A stretch of DNA of 64,000 nucleotides from assembly GCF_001583415.1 (NCBI RefSeq), contig NZ_CP014475.1, forward strand, positions 3,596,001 through 3,660,000, read 5' to 3'. A model generated the notes under the pieces. It did not search any database. It worked only from the letters and a program-made list of their open reading frames with translations, and was not told the origin of the DNA. The position numbers and the translations under genes are program-made. This document shows, piece by piece, positions 42,033 through 51,182 of this stretch. This stretch comes from Mycolicibacterium phlei (GTDB lineage Bacteria > Actinomycetota > Actinomycetes > Mycobacteriales > Mycobacteriaceae). The number at the start of each line of letters is the position of its first letter. Position 1 is the first letter of the stretch.

Positions 42033-43481
42033 TTAGACAGGCAGCAGCGCGTCGATCACGCTGGCCAGCTGCTTGGCCGAGCGGCACTCGTGCATGGTGA
42101 TGACCTCGGAGTAGCGCGGCACCGCCGAATCGCCACTCCCCCACAGATGCCGGGGCTCCGGGTTGAGCCAGTGGGCGTGGCGGCTGGCGTTGACCATGTG
42201 CGACAGCAGCTCGAGCTCGGGGTTGCGGTAGTTGTTGCGGCCGTCGCCGAGGATCAGCAGCGAGCTGCGCGGCGACAGCACGTTCGGCCACTTGTCCATG
42301 AACGACGAGAACGCGTGCCCGTAGTCGGAGTGCCCGTCGCGGGTGTACACCCCGGCCTCGCGGGTGATGCGCTGCACCGCCACCGCCAGGTCGGCCTCCG
42401 GGCCGAAGAAGTCGGTCACCTCGTCGGTGGTGTCGATGAAGGCGAACACCCGGACCCGCGAGAACTGTTGACGCAGTGCGTGAACCAGCATCAGCGTGAA
42501 GTGGCTGAACCCGGCCACCGAGCCGGACACGTCGCACAGCACGACCAGTTCCGGGCGCGCCGGGTTCGGCTTCTTGAGCACCACGTCGATCGGCACACCG
42601 CCGGTGGACATCGACTTGCGCAGCGTCTTGCGCAGGTCGATCGCACCGGCGCGGGCCCGTCGCCGCCGCGCGGCCAGCCGGGTCGCCAGCATCCGGGCCA
42701 GCGGCTGCACCACCCGCTGCATCTGGCGCAGCTGTTCACCGGAGGCGCGCAGGAACTCGACGTTCTCGGCCAGCTGCGGCACTCCGTACATCTGCACGTG
42801 GTCGCGGCCCAACTGTTCGGCGGTGCGCCGCTTGGTCTCGGCCTCGACCATCCGGCGCAGCTGGTTGATCCGCTGCGCGGCAAGGGCTTTGGCGATCTGC
42901 TCCTGCGTCGGGGTCGGCTCGTCGCCGTACGGCACGAGCAGACCGGCCAGCAACCGGCCCTCCAAGTCGTCGAGGTTCATCGCCTTGAGCGCCTGATACG
43001 ACGAGTACGACGGACCGCGGCTGGAGTTGTACTTGCCGTAGGCCTCCACGATCTGGGCGATCATCATCGCCAGCCGCTCGTCGAGGTTGGCCAGATCCTC
43101 GTTGTCCGCCAACAGGTTCAGCAGCGCCTCGCGCATCGCCTCGATGTCCTCGGGCGGCAGGCCCTCGTCGTCGCCGTCGGCGTCGTCCTCGGACTCCGGT
43201 AGCACGGTGCGCGCGCCCAGCGCCGCCGGGAACCACAGGTCGAACAGCGCGTCGTAGGTGTCGCGGTGGTCGGGGCGGCGCAGCACCGCGCACGCGATGC
43301 CCTCGCGCAGCGCCTCGCGGTCACCGAGTCCGAGCACCGTCATCACCCGGCCCGCGTCGACGGTCTCCGACGGGCCTACCGAGATGCCCTGGCCGCGAAG
43401 CGCTTCGACGAACCCGACCAGATGCCCCGGCAGACCGTGCGGGGCGAGCGGCTGCGGCGGGCGGATCCGGCGGGCGGCCAT
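42033..43481 (-). CDS. VWA-domain (CoxE-like) protein
   Basis: A 482-residue protein with a long helical N-terminal part containing an acidic patch (ESEDDADGDDEGLPPEDIEA) and a C-terminal VWA domain. The MIDAS metal site reads VVLCDVSGSVAGFSHFTLML, with the later Thr and Asp in DTTDEVTD. It pairs with the MoxR ATPase encoded upstream (stop 1 bp away). MoxR-VWA pairs act as chaperones that insert metals or remodel complexes; the client is unknown. ATG 43481. Position matches Rv2425c. Confidence 0.88.
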   Translation of the reverse strand: MAARRIRPPQPLAPHGLPGHLVGFVEALRGQGISVGPSETVDAGRVMTVLGLGDREALREGIACAVLRRPDHRDTYDALFDLWFPAALGARTVLPESEDDADGDDEGLPPEDIEAMREALLNLLADNEDLANLDERLAMMIAQIVEAYGKYNSSRGPSYSSYQALKAMNLDDLEGRLLAGLLVPYGDEPTPTQEQIAKALAAQRINQLRRMVEAETKRRTAEQLGRDHVQMYGVPQLAENVEFLRASGEQLRQMQRVVQPLARMLATRLAARRRRARAGAIDLRKTLRKSMSTGGVPIDVVLKKPNPARPELVVLCDVSGSVAGFSHFTLMLVHALRQQFSRVRVFAFIDTTDEVTDFFGPEADLAVAVQRITREAGVYTRDGHSDYGHAFSSFMDKWPNVLSPRSSLLILGDGRNNYRNPELELLSHMVNASRHAHWLNPEPRHLWGSGDSAVPRYSEVITMHECRSAKQLASVIDALLPV

Positions 43482-43482
43482 G

Positions 43483-44358
43483 TCAGTTCAGCCTCAGCTC
43501 GCCCGCGGCTTTGATCTGGTCCGACTGGTGTTTGAGCACCACCCCGAGGGTGGCCGCGATCGTCTCGTCGTCGAGGGTGTCCAGGCCGAGCGCCAGCACG
43601 GTGCGGCCCCAGTCGATCGTCTCGGCCACCGACGGCAGCTTCTTGAGCTGCATGCCGCGCAGCACGCCGATGACCTTGACCAGCTCGTCGGCCAACCGCT
43701 CCGGCAGCTCCGGCACCCGCGACAGCAGGATGCGCCGTTCCAGCTCCGGATCGGGAAAGTCGATGTGCAGGAACAGGCAGCGCCGCTTGAGCGCCTCCGA
43801 CAGCTCGCGGGTGGCGTTGGAGGTCAGCACCACGAACGGCGGGCGCTCGGCGGTGATGGTGCCCAGCTCGGGCACCGTCACCGCGAAGTCCGACAGCACC
43901 TCCAGCAGCAGACCCTCGATCTCGATGTCGGCCTTGTCGGTCTCGTCGATCAGCAGCACCGTCGGCTCGGTGCGCCGGATCGCGGTCAGCAGCGGCCGCG
44001 AGAGCAGGAACTCCTCGCTGAACACATCGGTCTTGGTCTGGTCCCAGTCACCGGAGCCCGCCTGGATGCGCAGGATCTGCTTGGCGTGGTTCCACTCGTA
44101 CAGCGCACGGGCCTCGTCGACGCCCTCGTAGCACTGCAGGCGGACCAGCTCGGAGCCGGTCGACTGCGCCACCGCGCGGGCCAACTCGGTCTTGCCGACA
44201 CCGGCCGGACCCTCCACCAGCAGCGGCTTGCCCAACCGGTCGGCGAGGAAAACCGCTGTGGCAGTAGCGGTGTCGGGCAGGTAACCGGTTTCGGCGAGAC
44301 GCCTGCTGACGTCCTCGATGTCGGCGAACAGCGGCGCGGGACGCGCAGGGACAGTCAC
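43483..44358 (-). CDS. MoxR-family AAA+ ATPase
   Basis: A 291-residue AAA+ protein: Walker A EGPAGVGKTELARAVA, Walker B PTVLLIDETDKAD, sensor 1 FVVLTSNATRELSEAL and the downstream Arg residues of SEALKRRCLFL. The length equals Rv2426c. It should form a ring that works with the VWA partner encoded 1 bp downstream. Start 44358, 16 bp after the proA stop, so it may be co-transcribed with proA. Confidence 0.9.
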   Translation of the reverse strand: MTVPARPAPLFADIEDVSRRLAETGYLPDTATATAVFLADRLGKPLLVEGPAGVGKTELARAVAQSTGSELVRLQCYEGVDEARALYEWNHAKQILRIQAGSGDWDQTKTDVFSEEFLLSRPLLTAIRRTEPTVLLIDETDKADIEIEGLLLEVLSDFAVTVPELGTITAERPPFVVLTSNATRELSEALKRRCLFLHIDFPDPELERRILLSRVPELPERLADELVKVIGVLRGMQLKKLPSVAETIDWGRTVLALGLDTLDDETIAATLGVVLKHQSDQIKAAGELRLN

Positions 44359-44374
44359 GGGATAGGTCTCCTCA

Positions 44375-45622
44375 TCAGGCCGGGCGGGTGTGGCCGTCGC
44401 CCCACACGATCCACTTGGTTGACGTCAGTTCGGGCAGGCCCATCGGACCACGGGCGTGCAGCTTCTGGGTGGAGATGCCGATCTCAGCGCCGAACCCGAA
44501 CTGCTCACCGTCGGTGAACGCCGTCGACGCGTTCACCATCACCGCGGCGGCGTCCACTCGTTCGGTGAAGCGTTGCGCCGCAGCCAGATCGGTGGTCACG
44601 ATCGCCTCGGTGTGGCCGGTGCCGTACTCGTTGATGTGCTCGATCGCGGCGTCCACCCCGTCGACGACGACCAGCGCGATGTCCATCGACAGGAACTCGG
44701 CGCGCAACTCGTCCTCGGAGGGGTTGTCGTGCACGGTCACCCCGGCGTCGCGCAGCGCCTTGGTCAGCCGCGGCACCGCGGTGTCGGCGATCGCGGCGTC
44801 GATGAGTACCGACTCGGCGGCGTTGCACACGCTTGGCCTGCGGGTCTTGGCGTTGAGCAGGATCTTCTCAGCGACGTCGAGGTCGGCGGCCGCGTGCACG
44901 TACACGTGGCAGTTGCCGACCCCGGTCTCGATGGTCGGCACCTGGGCGTCGCGCACCACGGCGTCGATCAGCCCGGCGCCGCCGCGCGGGATCACCACGT
45001 CGACCAGGCCGCGGGCCTGGATCAGGTGGGTGACGCTGGCCCGGTCCTCGCTGGGCAGCAGTTGCACACAGTCCTCGGGCAGTCCCTCGGCGGCCAGCGC
45101 CGCGCGCAGCGTGGCGACCAGCGCCGCGTTCGACCGCGCCGCCGACGAGCTGCCGCGCAGCAGCGCCGCGTTACCGGATTTCAGCGTCAGGCCGAACGCG
45201 TCGACGGTGACGTTGGGCCGGCCCTCGTAGACGATGCCGACGACGCCGAGCGGGACGCGCACCTGGCGCAGCTGCAGCCCGTTGGGCAGGGTGCGGCCGC
45301 GCAGCACCTCACCGAGCGGGTCGGGCAGGGCGGCGACCTGGCGCAGACCGTCGGCGATCCCCTCGACGCGGGCCGGGTTCAGCGCCAGCCGGTCGAGCAT
45401 CGCCTCGGGGGTGCCGGCGGCGCGGGCGGCGTCGAGGTCGGCCTCGTTGGCGTCGAGGATCTGCCGCGTCGCCATCAGCAGGTGATCGGCGGCGGTACGC
45501 AGGGCTTTGTTCTTGATCTCGGTGCTGACCGTGGCCAGGGCGCGCGCGGCCACCCGGGCGCGCCGGGCGGCGTCGTGCACCTGCTGGCGGAGGTCGACAG
45601 CAGCAGGGGCCTGCAGGCTCAT
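44375..45622 (-). CDS. proA: Gamma-glutamyl phosphate reductase
   Basis: A 415-residue aldehyde-dehydrogenase-fold enzyme of proline synthesis. It has the VPLGVVGIVYEGRPNVTVDA segment, GNAALLRGSSSA, and the catalytic Cys in RRPSVCNAAESVLID. It reduces gamma-glutamyl phosphate made by ProB, whose gene is 14 kb away at 59037-60137. ATG 45622 gives the same length as the M. tuberculosis protein; the longer open frame upstream is not supported. Divergent from the ribokinase gene. Confidence 0.95.
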   Translation of the reverse strand: MSLQAPAAVDLRQQVHDAARRARVAARALATVSTEIKNKALRTAADHLLMATRQILDANEADLDAARAAGTPEAMLDRLALNPARVEGIADGLRQVAALPDPLGEVLRGRTLPNGLQLRQVRVPLGVVGIVYEGRPNVTVDAFGLTLKSGNAALLRGSSSAARSNAALVATLRAALAAEGLPEDCVQLLPSEDRASVTHLIQARGLVDVVIPRGGAGLIDAVVRDAQVPTIETGVGNCHVYVHAAADLDVAEKILLNAKTRRPSVCNAAESVLIDAAIADTAVPRLTKALRDAGVTVHDNPSEDELRAEFLSMDIALVVVDGVDAAIEHINEYGTGHTEAIVTTDLAAAQRFTERVDAAAVMVNASTAFTDGEQFGFGAEIGISTQKLHARGPMGLPELTSTKWIVWGDGHTRPA

Positions 45623-45695
45623 TGATTCAGCGTATCTAACCAAGTTGAGACGTTCGACACGTGTCAGGCCCACACGCTGCACTAGCGTGACCCCC

Positions 45696-46583
45696 ATGGA
45701 GGCGCGCGACCGCAGCCGGGTGTGTGTGGTGGGCAGTGTCAACGCCGATCTCACCTTCACGGTGCGCTCCCTTCCCCACCCCGGACAGACCGTGCTGGCG
45801 TCGGATCTGGCGACCTCACCGGGCGGCAAGGGCGGTAACCAGGCGGTCGCGGCGGCCCGCGCCGGGGCACGGGTGCAGCTGGTCGCCGCGCTCGGCAGCG
45901 ACGCCGCCGCCACCGGGCTGCGCGAGCACCTGACCCGCAACGACGTCGGCCTGGACGGGGTGGTGACGGTGCCGGGCCCGAGCGGTTCGGCGGTGATCGT
46001 GGTGGACGCGGCGGCGGAGAACACGATCGTGGTGGCGCCGGGCGCCAACGCCGCGCTGAGGCTCGACGCGCCCGGGCAGCGCGCGGTCATCGCCGACGCT
46101 GACGTGGTGCTCATGCAGCTGGAGATCCCGATCCCGACGGTGCTGGCGGCCGCACGGGAGGCGCGCGCGGCCGGCGCCGTCGTCATGGTCAACGCCTCCC
46201 CGACCGGGGCGCCGCCGCACGACCTGCTGGCGCTGTCGCAGCTGGCCGACGTCGTCGTCGTCAACGAGTCCGAGGCCGCCGAATGGCACTGGCCGGTGCC
46301 GCACCTGGTGATCACCCGCGGCGCACGCGGCGCCTCCTATCTGGGCGACGAGGAGCGGTTCGACGTGCCCGCACCGACCGTGCGCGCGGTGGACACCACC
46401 GGCGCCGGTGACGTGTTCGCCGGGGTGCTGGCCGCCTCGTGGCGCGACGGGCATGAGGCCGCGCTGCGGCGGGCGTGCGCCGCGGCCGCGCTGTCCACGC
46501 TGGTGCCCGGCGCGGGTGACTGCGCCCCGTACGCCAGTGCGATCGATGACGCATTAACCGACAGGAGAGAAAGGCATCCATGA
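45696..46583 (+). CDS. rbsK: Ribokinase (PfkB family)
   Basis: A 295-residue sugar kinase. It begins VVGSVNADLTFTV, has the PfkB signature 1 region GGKGGNQAVAAARAGA and signature 2 VDTTGAGDVFAGVLAA with the catalytic Asp. Ribokinase makes ribose 5-phosphate from ribose. M. tuberculosis carries rbsK (Rv2436) in the same interval. ATG 45696. The stop overlaps the enoyl-CoA hydratase start by 4 bp, so they are coupled although their chemistry looks unrelated. A purine or other sugar specificity cannot be excluded. Confidence 0.87.
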   Translation: MEARDRSRVCVVGSVNADLTFTVRSLPHPGQTVLASDLATSPGGKGGNQAVAAARAGARVQLVAALGSDAAATGLREHLTRNDVGLDGVVTVPGPSGSAVIVVDAAAENTIVVAPGANAALRLDAPGQRAVIADADVVLMQLEIPIPTVLAAAREARAAGAVVMVNASPTGAPPHDLLALSQLADVVVVNESEAAEWHWPVPHLVITRGARGASYLGDEERFDVPAPTVRAVDTTGAGDVFAGVLAASWRDGHEAALRRACAAAALSTLVPGAGDCAPYASAIDDALTDRRERHP

Positions 46584-47416
46584 CGACCGTCGACCCGACC
46601 ACGACCACCCCGCGTCCCCCCGAGGGCGACTGGCTGGGCACCCCGTATCTGAAGTTCAGCCGCGAGGGTGCGTTCGGGGTGGTCCGGCTGGACCGGCCGC
46701 AGGCCCGCAACGCGATGACGCCCGCGATGTACTTCGGGATCCGCTACGCGGTGCGCCACGTCGACGCCGACCCGGATCTGGCCGGGCTGCTGATCACCGG
46801 CACCGGCGACGTGTTCGCGCCGGGCGGGGACATGGGTGGCGGCGACGGCAGCGACAACTGGCTGACGTTCGGTTCGGCGCTGGGCATGGACGTCACCCCG
46901 TTCGAGACGCTGCGCCAGTCGGTCAAGCCGGTGGTGTCGGCGGTCAACGGGTTGTGCCAGGGCGGCGGCATGCAGATCGCGATGTGCAGCGACATGGCGG
47001 TGGTGAGCGAACGGGCCACGTTCCGGGTGCCCGAGCTGTTCCGTGGGATCGCCGACACCTACTACGCGCAGATGCTGACCCGGTTGATCGGTCCGGTGCG
47101 CACCCGCGACCTGATGTTCACCGGCCGGGTGCTGACCGCGCAGGAGGCCTACGAGTGGGGCCTGGTCGCGCGGGTGGTGCCGCACGATGAGCTGCTCGAC
47201 ACCGCCAAGGAGGTGCTGGCGCAGTGCTGCCGGACCGCGCCGGGTGCACGCGGGCTGGTTAAGTCGAGCATCGACAACTATCTCGGGCTGTTCGACCGGA
47301 TCGGGATGCAGTCCAGCCTGTCCGGGCCGGAGGTCATCGAGGGGTTCCGGGCGTTCAAGGAGCGCCGCTCGCCGGAGTGGGTACACCCCGACCTGCGCAC
47401 CGACGGCCGCCTCTAG
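46580..47416 (+). CDS. Enoyl-CoA hydratase/isomerase family protein
   Basis: A 278-residue crotonase. The oxyanion-hole segments are FAPGGDMGGG (after GTGDV) and NGLCQGGGMQIAMCSDM, and PELFRGIADTYYAQML lies where hydratases carry their second catalytic Glu region. It acts on an acyl-CoA, probably in fatty-acid or branched-acid breakdown. ATG 46580, coupled to rbsK. The C-terminus (VHPDLRTDGRL) is followed within 7 bp by a palindromic repeat that may serve as terminator. Confidence 0.86.
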   Translation: MTTVDPTTTTPRPPEGDWLGTPYLKFSREGAFGVVRLDRPQARNAMTPAMYFGIRYAVRHVDADPDLAGLLITGTGDVFAPGGDMGGGDGSDNWLTFGSALGMDVTPFETLRQSVKPVVSAVNGLCQGGGMQIAMCSDMAVVSERATFRVPELFRGIADTYYAQMLTRLIGPVRTRDLMFTGRVLTAQEAYEWGLVARVVPHDELLDTAKEVLAQCCRTAPGARGLVKSSIDNYLGLFDRIGMQSSLSGPEVIEGFRAFKERRSPEWVHPDLRTDGRL

Positions 47417-47422
47417 CGCGGG

Positions 47423-47476
47423 GGCGATTTGGGTGTAGTTGGTCGCGCTGAGCGCCACTAACTACACCGAAGCCGC
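47423..47476. repeat. Palindromic intergenic repeat, copy 1
   Basis: Inverted arms GGCGATTTGGGTGTAGTT and AACTACACCGAAGCCGC around a centre of GGTCGCGCTGAGCGCCACT. It lies at the 3' end of the enoyl-CoA hydratase gene and left of the CmtR-like remnant. Two further copies are at 48102 and 55490. Confidence 0.9.
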
Positions 47477-47485
47477 TAGGAATAG

Positions 47486-47800
47486 CACAGCGACGCGCTC
47501 GCCCGGTTCGGCTGTGCACTGTCGGATCCGACCCGCGCGCAGATCCTGCTGATGCTGCGCGACGGGCCCAACTATCCGGCGGAGATGGCCGATGCGATCG
47601 GCGTCTCGCGGCAGATCCTGTCCAACCACCCGGCGTGCCTGCGCGGCTGCGGGCTGGTCGTCACCGAGCAGGAGGGCCGGCGTCAGCGCTACGAACTGTC
47701 CGACGAGCGCATCGCCCACGCGCTCGACGACTTGGTGGGGCTGGTGCTCGACGTGGACCCGGCGTGCTGCCCGGCCGCCGCTGACGAGGGCTGCTGCTGA
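47486..47800 (+). pseudogene. CmtR-like ArsR regulator, 5'-truncated
   Basis: The frame reads HSDALARFGCALSDPTRAQI, then the recognition helix region VSRQILSNHPACLRGCGLVV with the two-Cys metal site, and ends VDPACCPAAADEGCC. It matches CmtR layout, with an additional Cys-rich end. A TAG at 47483-47485 directly precedes the first coding residue and no start codon exists before ATG 47552, which would remove the first helices. The upstream part has been replaced by the palindromic repeat. The stop overlaps the membrane methyltransferase ATG (TGATG), the arrangement expected for a former repressor-methyltransferase operon. Confidence 0.8.
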
Positions 47801-48117
47801 TGGTCATGCCGGTGATCGCACTGGTGTTGTTCACCGTGTTCGCGGGGCTCGGATTCGGTTGGCGCAGTTGGCAACAGAAGCGTCGCACCGGCTCGACGGG
47901 GTTTCGCGGGATCAGCGGTGCGCCGTTGTCGGCGGAGTGGTTGGCCGGGGTGGGCTTCGTCGTGGCGATCGGCGTCGCGGTGGTCGCGCCCGTCCTGCAG
48001 CTCGCGGGTGTGGTCCGGCCAGTGGTCGAGGCGCCGTGGCTGAACGTAGCCGGGATCGTGCTGGCGGTGTGCCTCCGTCGGACGCTTCGTGCCCGGCCTC
48101 GGGCAGTTTCGGTGTAG
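47800..48117 (+). pseudogene. Integral-membrane methyltransferase (ICMT-like), 3'-truncated copy
   Basis: The N-terminal 90 residues match the gene at 11638 (GFGWRSWQQKRRTGSTGFRG, then ISGAPLSAEWLAGVGF and the LQLAG segment). After NVAGIVLAV the sequence loses the family; the cofactor region SWRIGVD/RNPIF/EEPYL is missing. The frame ends in a stop supplied by the second palindromic repeat (GGTGTAG). About 100 C-terminal residues are gone, so no methyltransferase activity is expected. Confidence 0.82.
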
Positions 48118-48156
48118 TTAGTCGCGCTGGCCGCCACCAGCTACACCGAAATCGCC
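48102..48156. repeat. Palindromic intergenic repeat, copy 2
   Basis: Arms GGCAGTTTCGGTGTAGTTAG and AGCTACACCGAAATCGCC. The TAG in the left arm ends the truncated methyltransferase frame and the inverted TAG in the right arm ends the lerI gene, so both neighbouring stops come from the repeat. Confidence 0.9.
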
Positions 48157-48938
48157 TGGCGGGCGGTCTCGAGGATCCGCAGATAGCCCGGCAACCGCCA
48201 GGCCGCGCGACCGATGAACAGTCCGGTGACGTGCTCGATACCGAGCAGCGCCTCGGCGTTGTCCTCGCTCACCGACCCGCCGTAGAGCAGACCCCGCACC
48301 CGGCCGCCGTACTCGTCACCGAGATCGCTGAACGGTTGCCGCAGTTCCTCGATGGTCGCGGCCCGACCGTGTTCGCCGATGGCCCAGATGGGTTCGTACG
48401 CGATCAGCACGCGGGCCAGCTGCTCGTCAGTCAGGCCGTCCAGCGCGCCGGCGGCCTGCTCCAGGATGAACCGGGAGGGCCCGCCGGCGCTTCTGGTCTC
48501 GGCACTCTCCCCGATGCAGAGCAGCGGGATGAGCCCGTGCCGCAGCGCCGCCGCGACTTTGAGCCGGGTGGTCTCGACGGTCTCGCCGAAGTGTTCGCGA
48601 CGCTCGGAGTGGCCGATCTCGACCAGTTGCGCCCCGGCGTCTTTGGCCTGCGCGACCGAGACCTCCCCCGTCCACGCACCCTGGTCCTCCCAGTGCGCGT
48701 TCTGCACACCGAGCAGCACGGGCGAGTCGTCGCCCAGCACGTCGCGGACGGCGGCGACGGCGGTGAACGACGGGATGACGAACGGCTGAACCCCCGGCAG
48801 AAGATTCGCCGCGACGTACTCGGCGAGCCCGCGGGCGTACTCACGGGACTCGTTGAGTCCCTTGGTCATCTTCCAGCTGGTGCCGATCCACAACTGCGGC
48901 GCGCCGATGTCAGGCTTCCTCGTACGCGCAGATGTCAT
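48141..48938 (-). CDS. lerI: Triosephosphate isomerase-family enzyme, probably L-erythrulose-1-phosphate isomerase
   Basis: A 265-residue TIM barrel: TSWKMTKGLNESREY in place of the usual NWKMN, catalytic His in IGHSERREHFGET, Glu in AYEPIWAIG and phosphate loop LLYGGSVSEDNA. The longer, altered N-terminus and the neighbours (an RpiB-like isomerase and a DhaK-type kinase) fit the M. smegmatis LerI group, which converts L-erythrulose 1-phosphate to D-erythrulose 4-phosphate, rather than glycolytic TpiA. ATG 48938 overlaps the derI end by 29 bp. Last gene of the minus-strand run. Confidence 0.78.
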   Translation of the reverse strand: MTSARTRKPDIGAPQLWIGTSWKMTKGLNESREYARGLAEYVAANLLPGVQPFVIPSFTAVAAVRDVLGDDSPVLLGVQNAHWEDQGAWTGEVSVAQAKDAGAQLVEIGHSERREHFGETVETTRLKVAAALRHGLIPLLCIGESAETRSAGGPSRFILEQAAGALDGLTDEQLARVLIAYEPIWAIGEHGRAATIEELRQPFSDLGDEYGGRVRGLLYGGSVSEDNAEALLGIEHVTGLFIGRAAWRLPGYLRILETARQAISV

Positions 48939-49368
48939 TGACCTTGGCCGCCGACGCGGATTGCGGGTCGAACTCCAGGTCGAGCCACTCCTTGACCAGT
49001 GCGCGAGCCAGTTCCAGGCCGACGACGCGCTCGCCCATGCAGAGCACCTGGGCGTTGTTGGACAGCACGGAGCGCTGCACCGAGTAGAGGTCGTGTGCGG
49101 TGACGGCGCGGATTCCCTTGACCTTGTTGGCCGCGATCGCCACCCCCAGCCCGGTACCGCAGATCAGCAGGGCGCGGTCGGCCTCGCCGGCGGCCACCTT
49201 CTCGGCGGCGGCGACGGCGACGTTGGGATAGGAGGTGGCGTCGGCAGGGTCGTTGACGCCGACGTCCTCGACGGTCGCCACCCTCGGGTCGGCTTCGAGG
49301 TCCTTACGCAGTGCTTCCTTGTAGTTGAAACCGGCGTTGTCGCCACCGATTACGATCCTGAACGGCAT
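48910..49368 (-). CDS. derI: RpiB/LacAB-family isomerase, probably D-erythrulose-4-phosphate isomerase
   Basis: A 152-residue protein starting PFRIVIGGDNAGFNYKEALR, with the RpiB-type active-site Cys loop LLICGTGLGVAIAANKVKGI and the late NNAQVLCMGERVVG. RpiB members interconvert phosphorylated aldoses and ketoses. Next to LerI- and LerK-like genes the best call is DerI, which makes D-erythrose 4-phosphate for the pentose phosphate pathway. ATG 49368 is preceded by AAGGAGAT. The ribose 5-phosphate function remains an alternative. Confidence 0.78.
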   Translation of the reverse strand: MPFRIVIGGDNAGFNYKEALRKDLEADPRVATVEDVGVNDPADATSYPNVAVAAAEKVAAGEADRALLICGTGLGVAIAANKVKGIRAVTAHDLYSVQRSVLSNNAQVLCMGERVVGLELARALVKEWLDLEFDPQSASAAKVNDICAYEEA

Positions 49369-49401
49369 TTCAATCTCCTTACGCTCCCTATGCAGCTGCG
49401 C

Positions 49402-51117
49402 TCACTGAGACAGCTGCTCACCGAGCGTCTTCATCAACAGCGCGAACGACACCGCGCCGGGGTCGGGTGTGCCGACGCTCTTGTCTCCGAGTACCCGCGC
49501 GCGGCCCCGCCTAGCGGGGAACTCCGCGGTCTTCTGCGCCGCCTCGCGGGCCACCTGCGCGGCCGTCGCGATCGCCGCGCCCGCCTTCGTGTCGGACGCC
49601 TCGGTCAGGGCATCCCGGAACGGCACGGCGGCGTCGACCATCGTCTTGTCCCCCGGCTTTGCGCCGCCGAGCCGCAGCACGGCGTCGATGCCGGCCCGCA
49701 CCGCGTCGACGACGGTCCGGTCGTCGCAGCCCGCGGTGTCGGAGAACACGCCACCGGCGCTGGTCAGCGCCGCACCCCACAAGGCACCGGAGGTTCCGCC
49801 CGCCGCGTCGGCCCAGGCCTGCCCGGCCAGCAGCAGGGTGGTGCGCGCGCCTGCGCTGCGGTCGACGGCGTCGCGGGCAGCCTGCGCGGCGCCGCGGGAT
49901 CCGAACGTCATACCCTGGCCGTGGTCGCCGTCGCCGGCGACCGCGTCGATGCGCCCCAGTTCGGCCTCGTTCTCGGCGCACACGTTCTCGAACGCCTCGA
50001 GTACGGTGACGATGCGGCGGGCGCACTCGCGGGAATCCGCAGTGGCCTCGGGGATTTCGACGGCGCCGACGTCCCAGATCTCGGTGCGCGCCGGGCGCTC
50101 GACGGCGGGCATGGCGCCGCGTCGGTACGCCGGGGTCTCGACCGGGGCGGTCCAGTGCCGCTCGAGTTCGTCGTCGAGGAAGACCATCGTCAGCGACACG
50201 CCGGCCATGTCGAGGCTGGTGACGAACTCGCCGACCTCGGGCCGCACCGCGGTCAGGCCGTGCTGGGCGAGACGCTCGGCGATCCGGGTGTAGACGACGA
50301 ACAGCTCTTCGTACTTGACGGTGCCCAACCCGTTGAGGATCACCGCCACCCGGCCGTCGTACCCGTTCTTCCCGCGCGGCGGTTCCTCGGCGATGACCTG
50401 ATCGAACAGCAGGTCGGCCACCTCGGCGGCGGTGCCGAGCCGGGTGTCGCGGACGCCGGGTTCACCGTGGATGCCCAGCCCCAGCGCCATCGAGCCGTCC
50501 TCGACGTGGAACAGCGGCTCCCGGGCGCCGGGCAGGGTGCACCCGTCGAAAGCCACCCCGAACGACCGCGTCGCGTCGTTGGCCTTCCAGGCGATCCGCT
50601 CGGCTTCGTCGAGGTCGGCACCGGATTCGATTGCGGCGCCGACGATCTTGAAGACCGGCAGGTCCCCGGCGACACCTCGCCTGTCGCGGTGGTTGTCCGG
50701 GCTGTTGGACGCGATGTCGTCGCTGACGGTCACGATCCGCACGTCGATGCCCTCGTGCCGCAGCTTCTCGGCCGCCAGCCCGAAGTGCAGTACGTCGCCG
50801 GCGTAGTTGCCGAAGCCGAGCAGGACGCCGCCGCCGTTCTCGGCGTTGCGCACCACCGAGTAGACCTCGGAGGCGGACGGCGAGGAGAAGATGTTGCCGC
50901 AGGGTGCGCCGTGGCCCATGCCCGGTCCGACCCATCCCGCGAAGGCGGGATAGTGGCCTGACCCGCCGCCGATCACCAGCGCGGGTTGTCCCTTCGGGGT
51001 GGTGCTCGCGCGCACGACACCCCCGGGCACCGCCACGAGGAGGTCGGGATGAGCGGCCACCAGACCGCGGACCGCCTCGTCGGCGAAGTCACCCGGGGAG
51101 TTCAGGAGGTACGTCAT
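49402..51117 (-). CDS. lerK: DhaK-DhaL fusion kinase, probably L-erythrulose kinase
   Basis: A 571-residue single-chain kinase. Residues 1-330 form a DhaK domain (VIGGGSGHYPAFAGWVGPGM, then DIASNSPDNHRDRRGVAGDL) and residues 370-571 form a DhaL ATP-binding domain (DAVAGDGDHGQGMTFGSRGA, with the Asp triad that holds Mg-ATP). It uses ATP directly, like dihydroxyacetone kinases; the erythrulose assignment comes from the LerI/DerI neighbours. ATG 51117 follows AGGAGG. The palindromic operator at 51150-51163 lies directly upstream. Confidence 0.78.
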   Translation of the reverse strand: MTYLLNSPGDFADEAVRGLVAAHPDLLVAVPGGVVRASTTPKGQPALVIGGGSGHYPAFAGWVGPGMGHGAPCGNIFSSPSASEVYSVVRNAENGGGVLLGFGNYAGDVLHFGLAAEKLRHEGIDVRIVTVSDDIASNSPDNHRDRRGVAGDLPVFKIVGAAIESGADLDEAERIAWKANDATRSFGVAFDGCTLPGAREPLFHVEDGSMALGLGIHGEPGVRDTRLGTAAEVADLLFDQVIAEEPPRGKNGYDGRVAVILNGLGTVKYEELFVVYTRIAERLAQHGLTAVRPEVGEFVTSLDMAGVSLTMVFLDDELERHWTAPVETPAYRRGAMPAVERPARTEIWDVGAVEIPEATADSRECARRIVTVLEAFENVCAENEAELGRIDAVAGDGDHGQGMTFGSRGAAQAARDAVDRSAGARTTLLLAGQAWADAAGGTSGALWGAALTSAGGVFSDTAGCDDRTVVDAVRAGIDAVLRLGGAKPGDKTMVDAAVPFRDALTEASDTKAGAAIATAAQVAREAAQKTAEFPARRGRARVLGDKSVGTPDPGAVSFALLMKTLGEQLSQ

Positions 51118-51149
51118 TGTTCCGTCCCTTCGGATCGGTACGTACCCGC

Positions 51150-51163
51150 AATCCTATAGGATT
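51150..51163. promoter_or_regulatory. Putative FCD/GntR operator, site 1
   Basis: AATCCTATAGGATT, a perfect 14-bp palindrome between the regulator stop and the kinase start. A related site, ATCCTATGTGAT, lies in the divergent promoter at 52064-52075, so both transcription units appear to share one regulator. Confidence 0.68.
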
Positions 51164-51182
51164 TTGCGCGTTAGGTCTCCGG

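Noticed and set aside
47423..47476. CRISPR-like repeat
   Set aside because: Only three dispersed copies of a palindrome with no regular spacers and no cas genes.
48141..48938. Glycolytic triosephosphate isomerase TpiA
   Set aside because: The N-terminal active-site segment is altered (TSWKM), and the neighbours are erythrulose-type kinase and RpiB-like genes rather than gap-pgk.
48853..50961. Plus-strand open frame of 702 codons over the lerI-derI-lerK genes
   Set aside because: It runs antisense across three well-supported genes with overlapping starts and stops, and has no domain sense.
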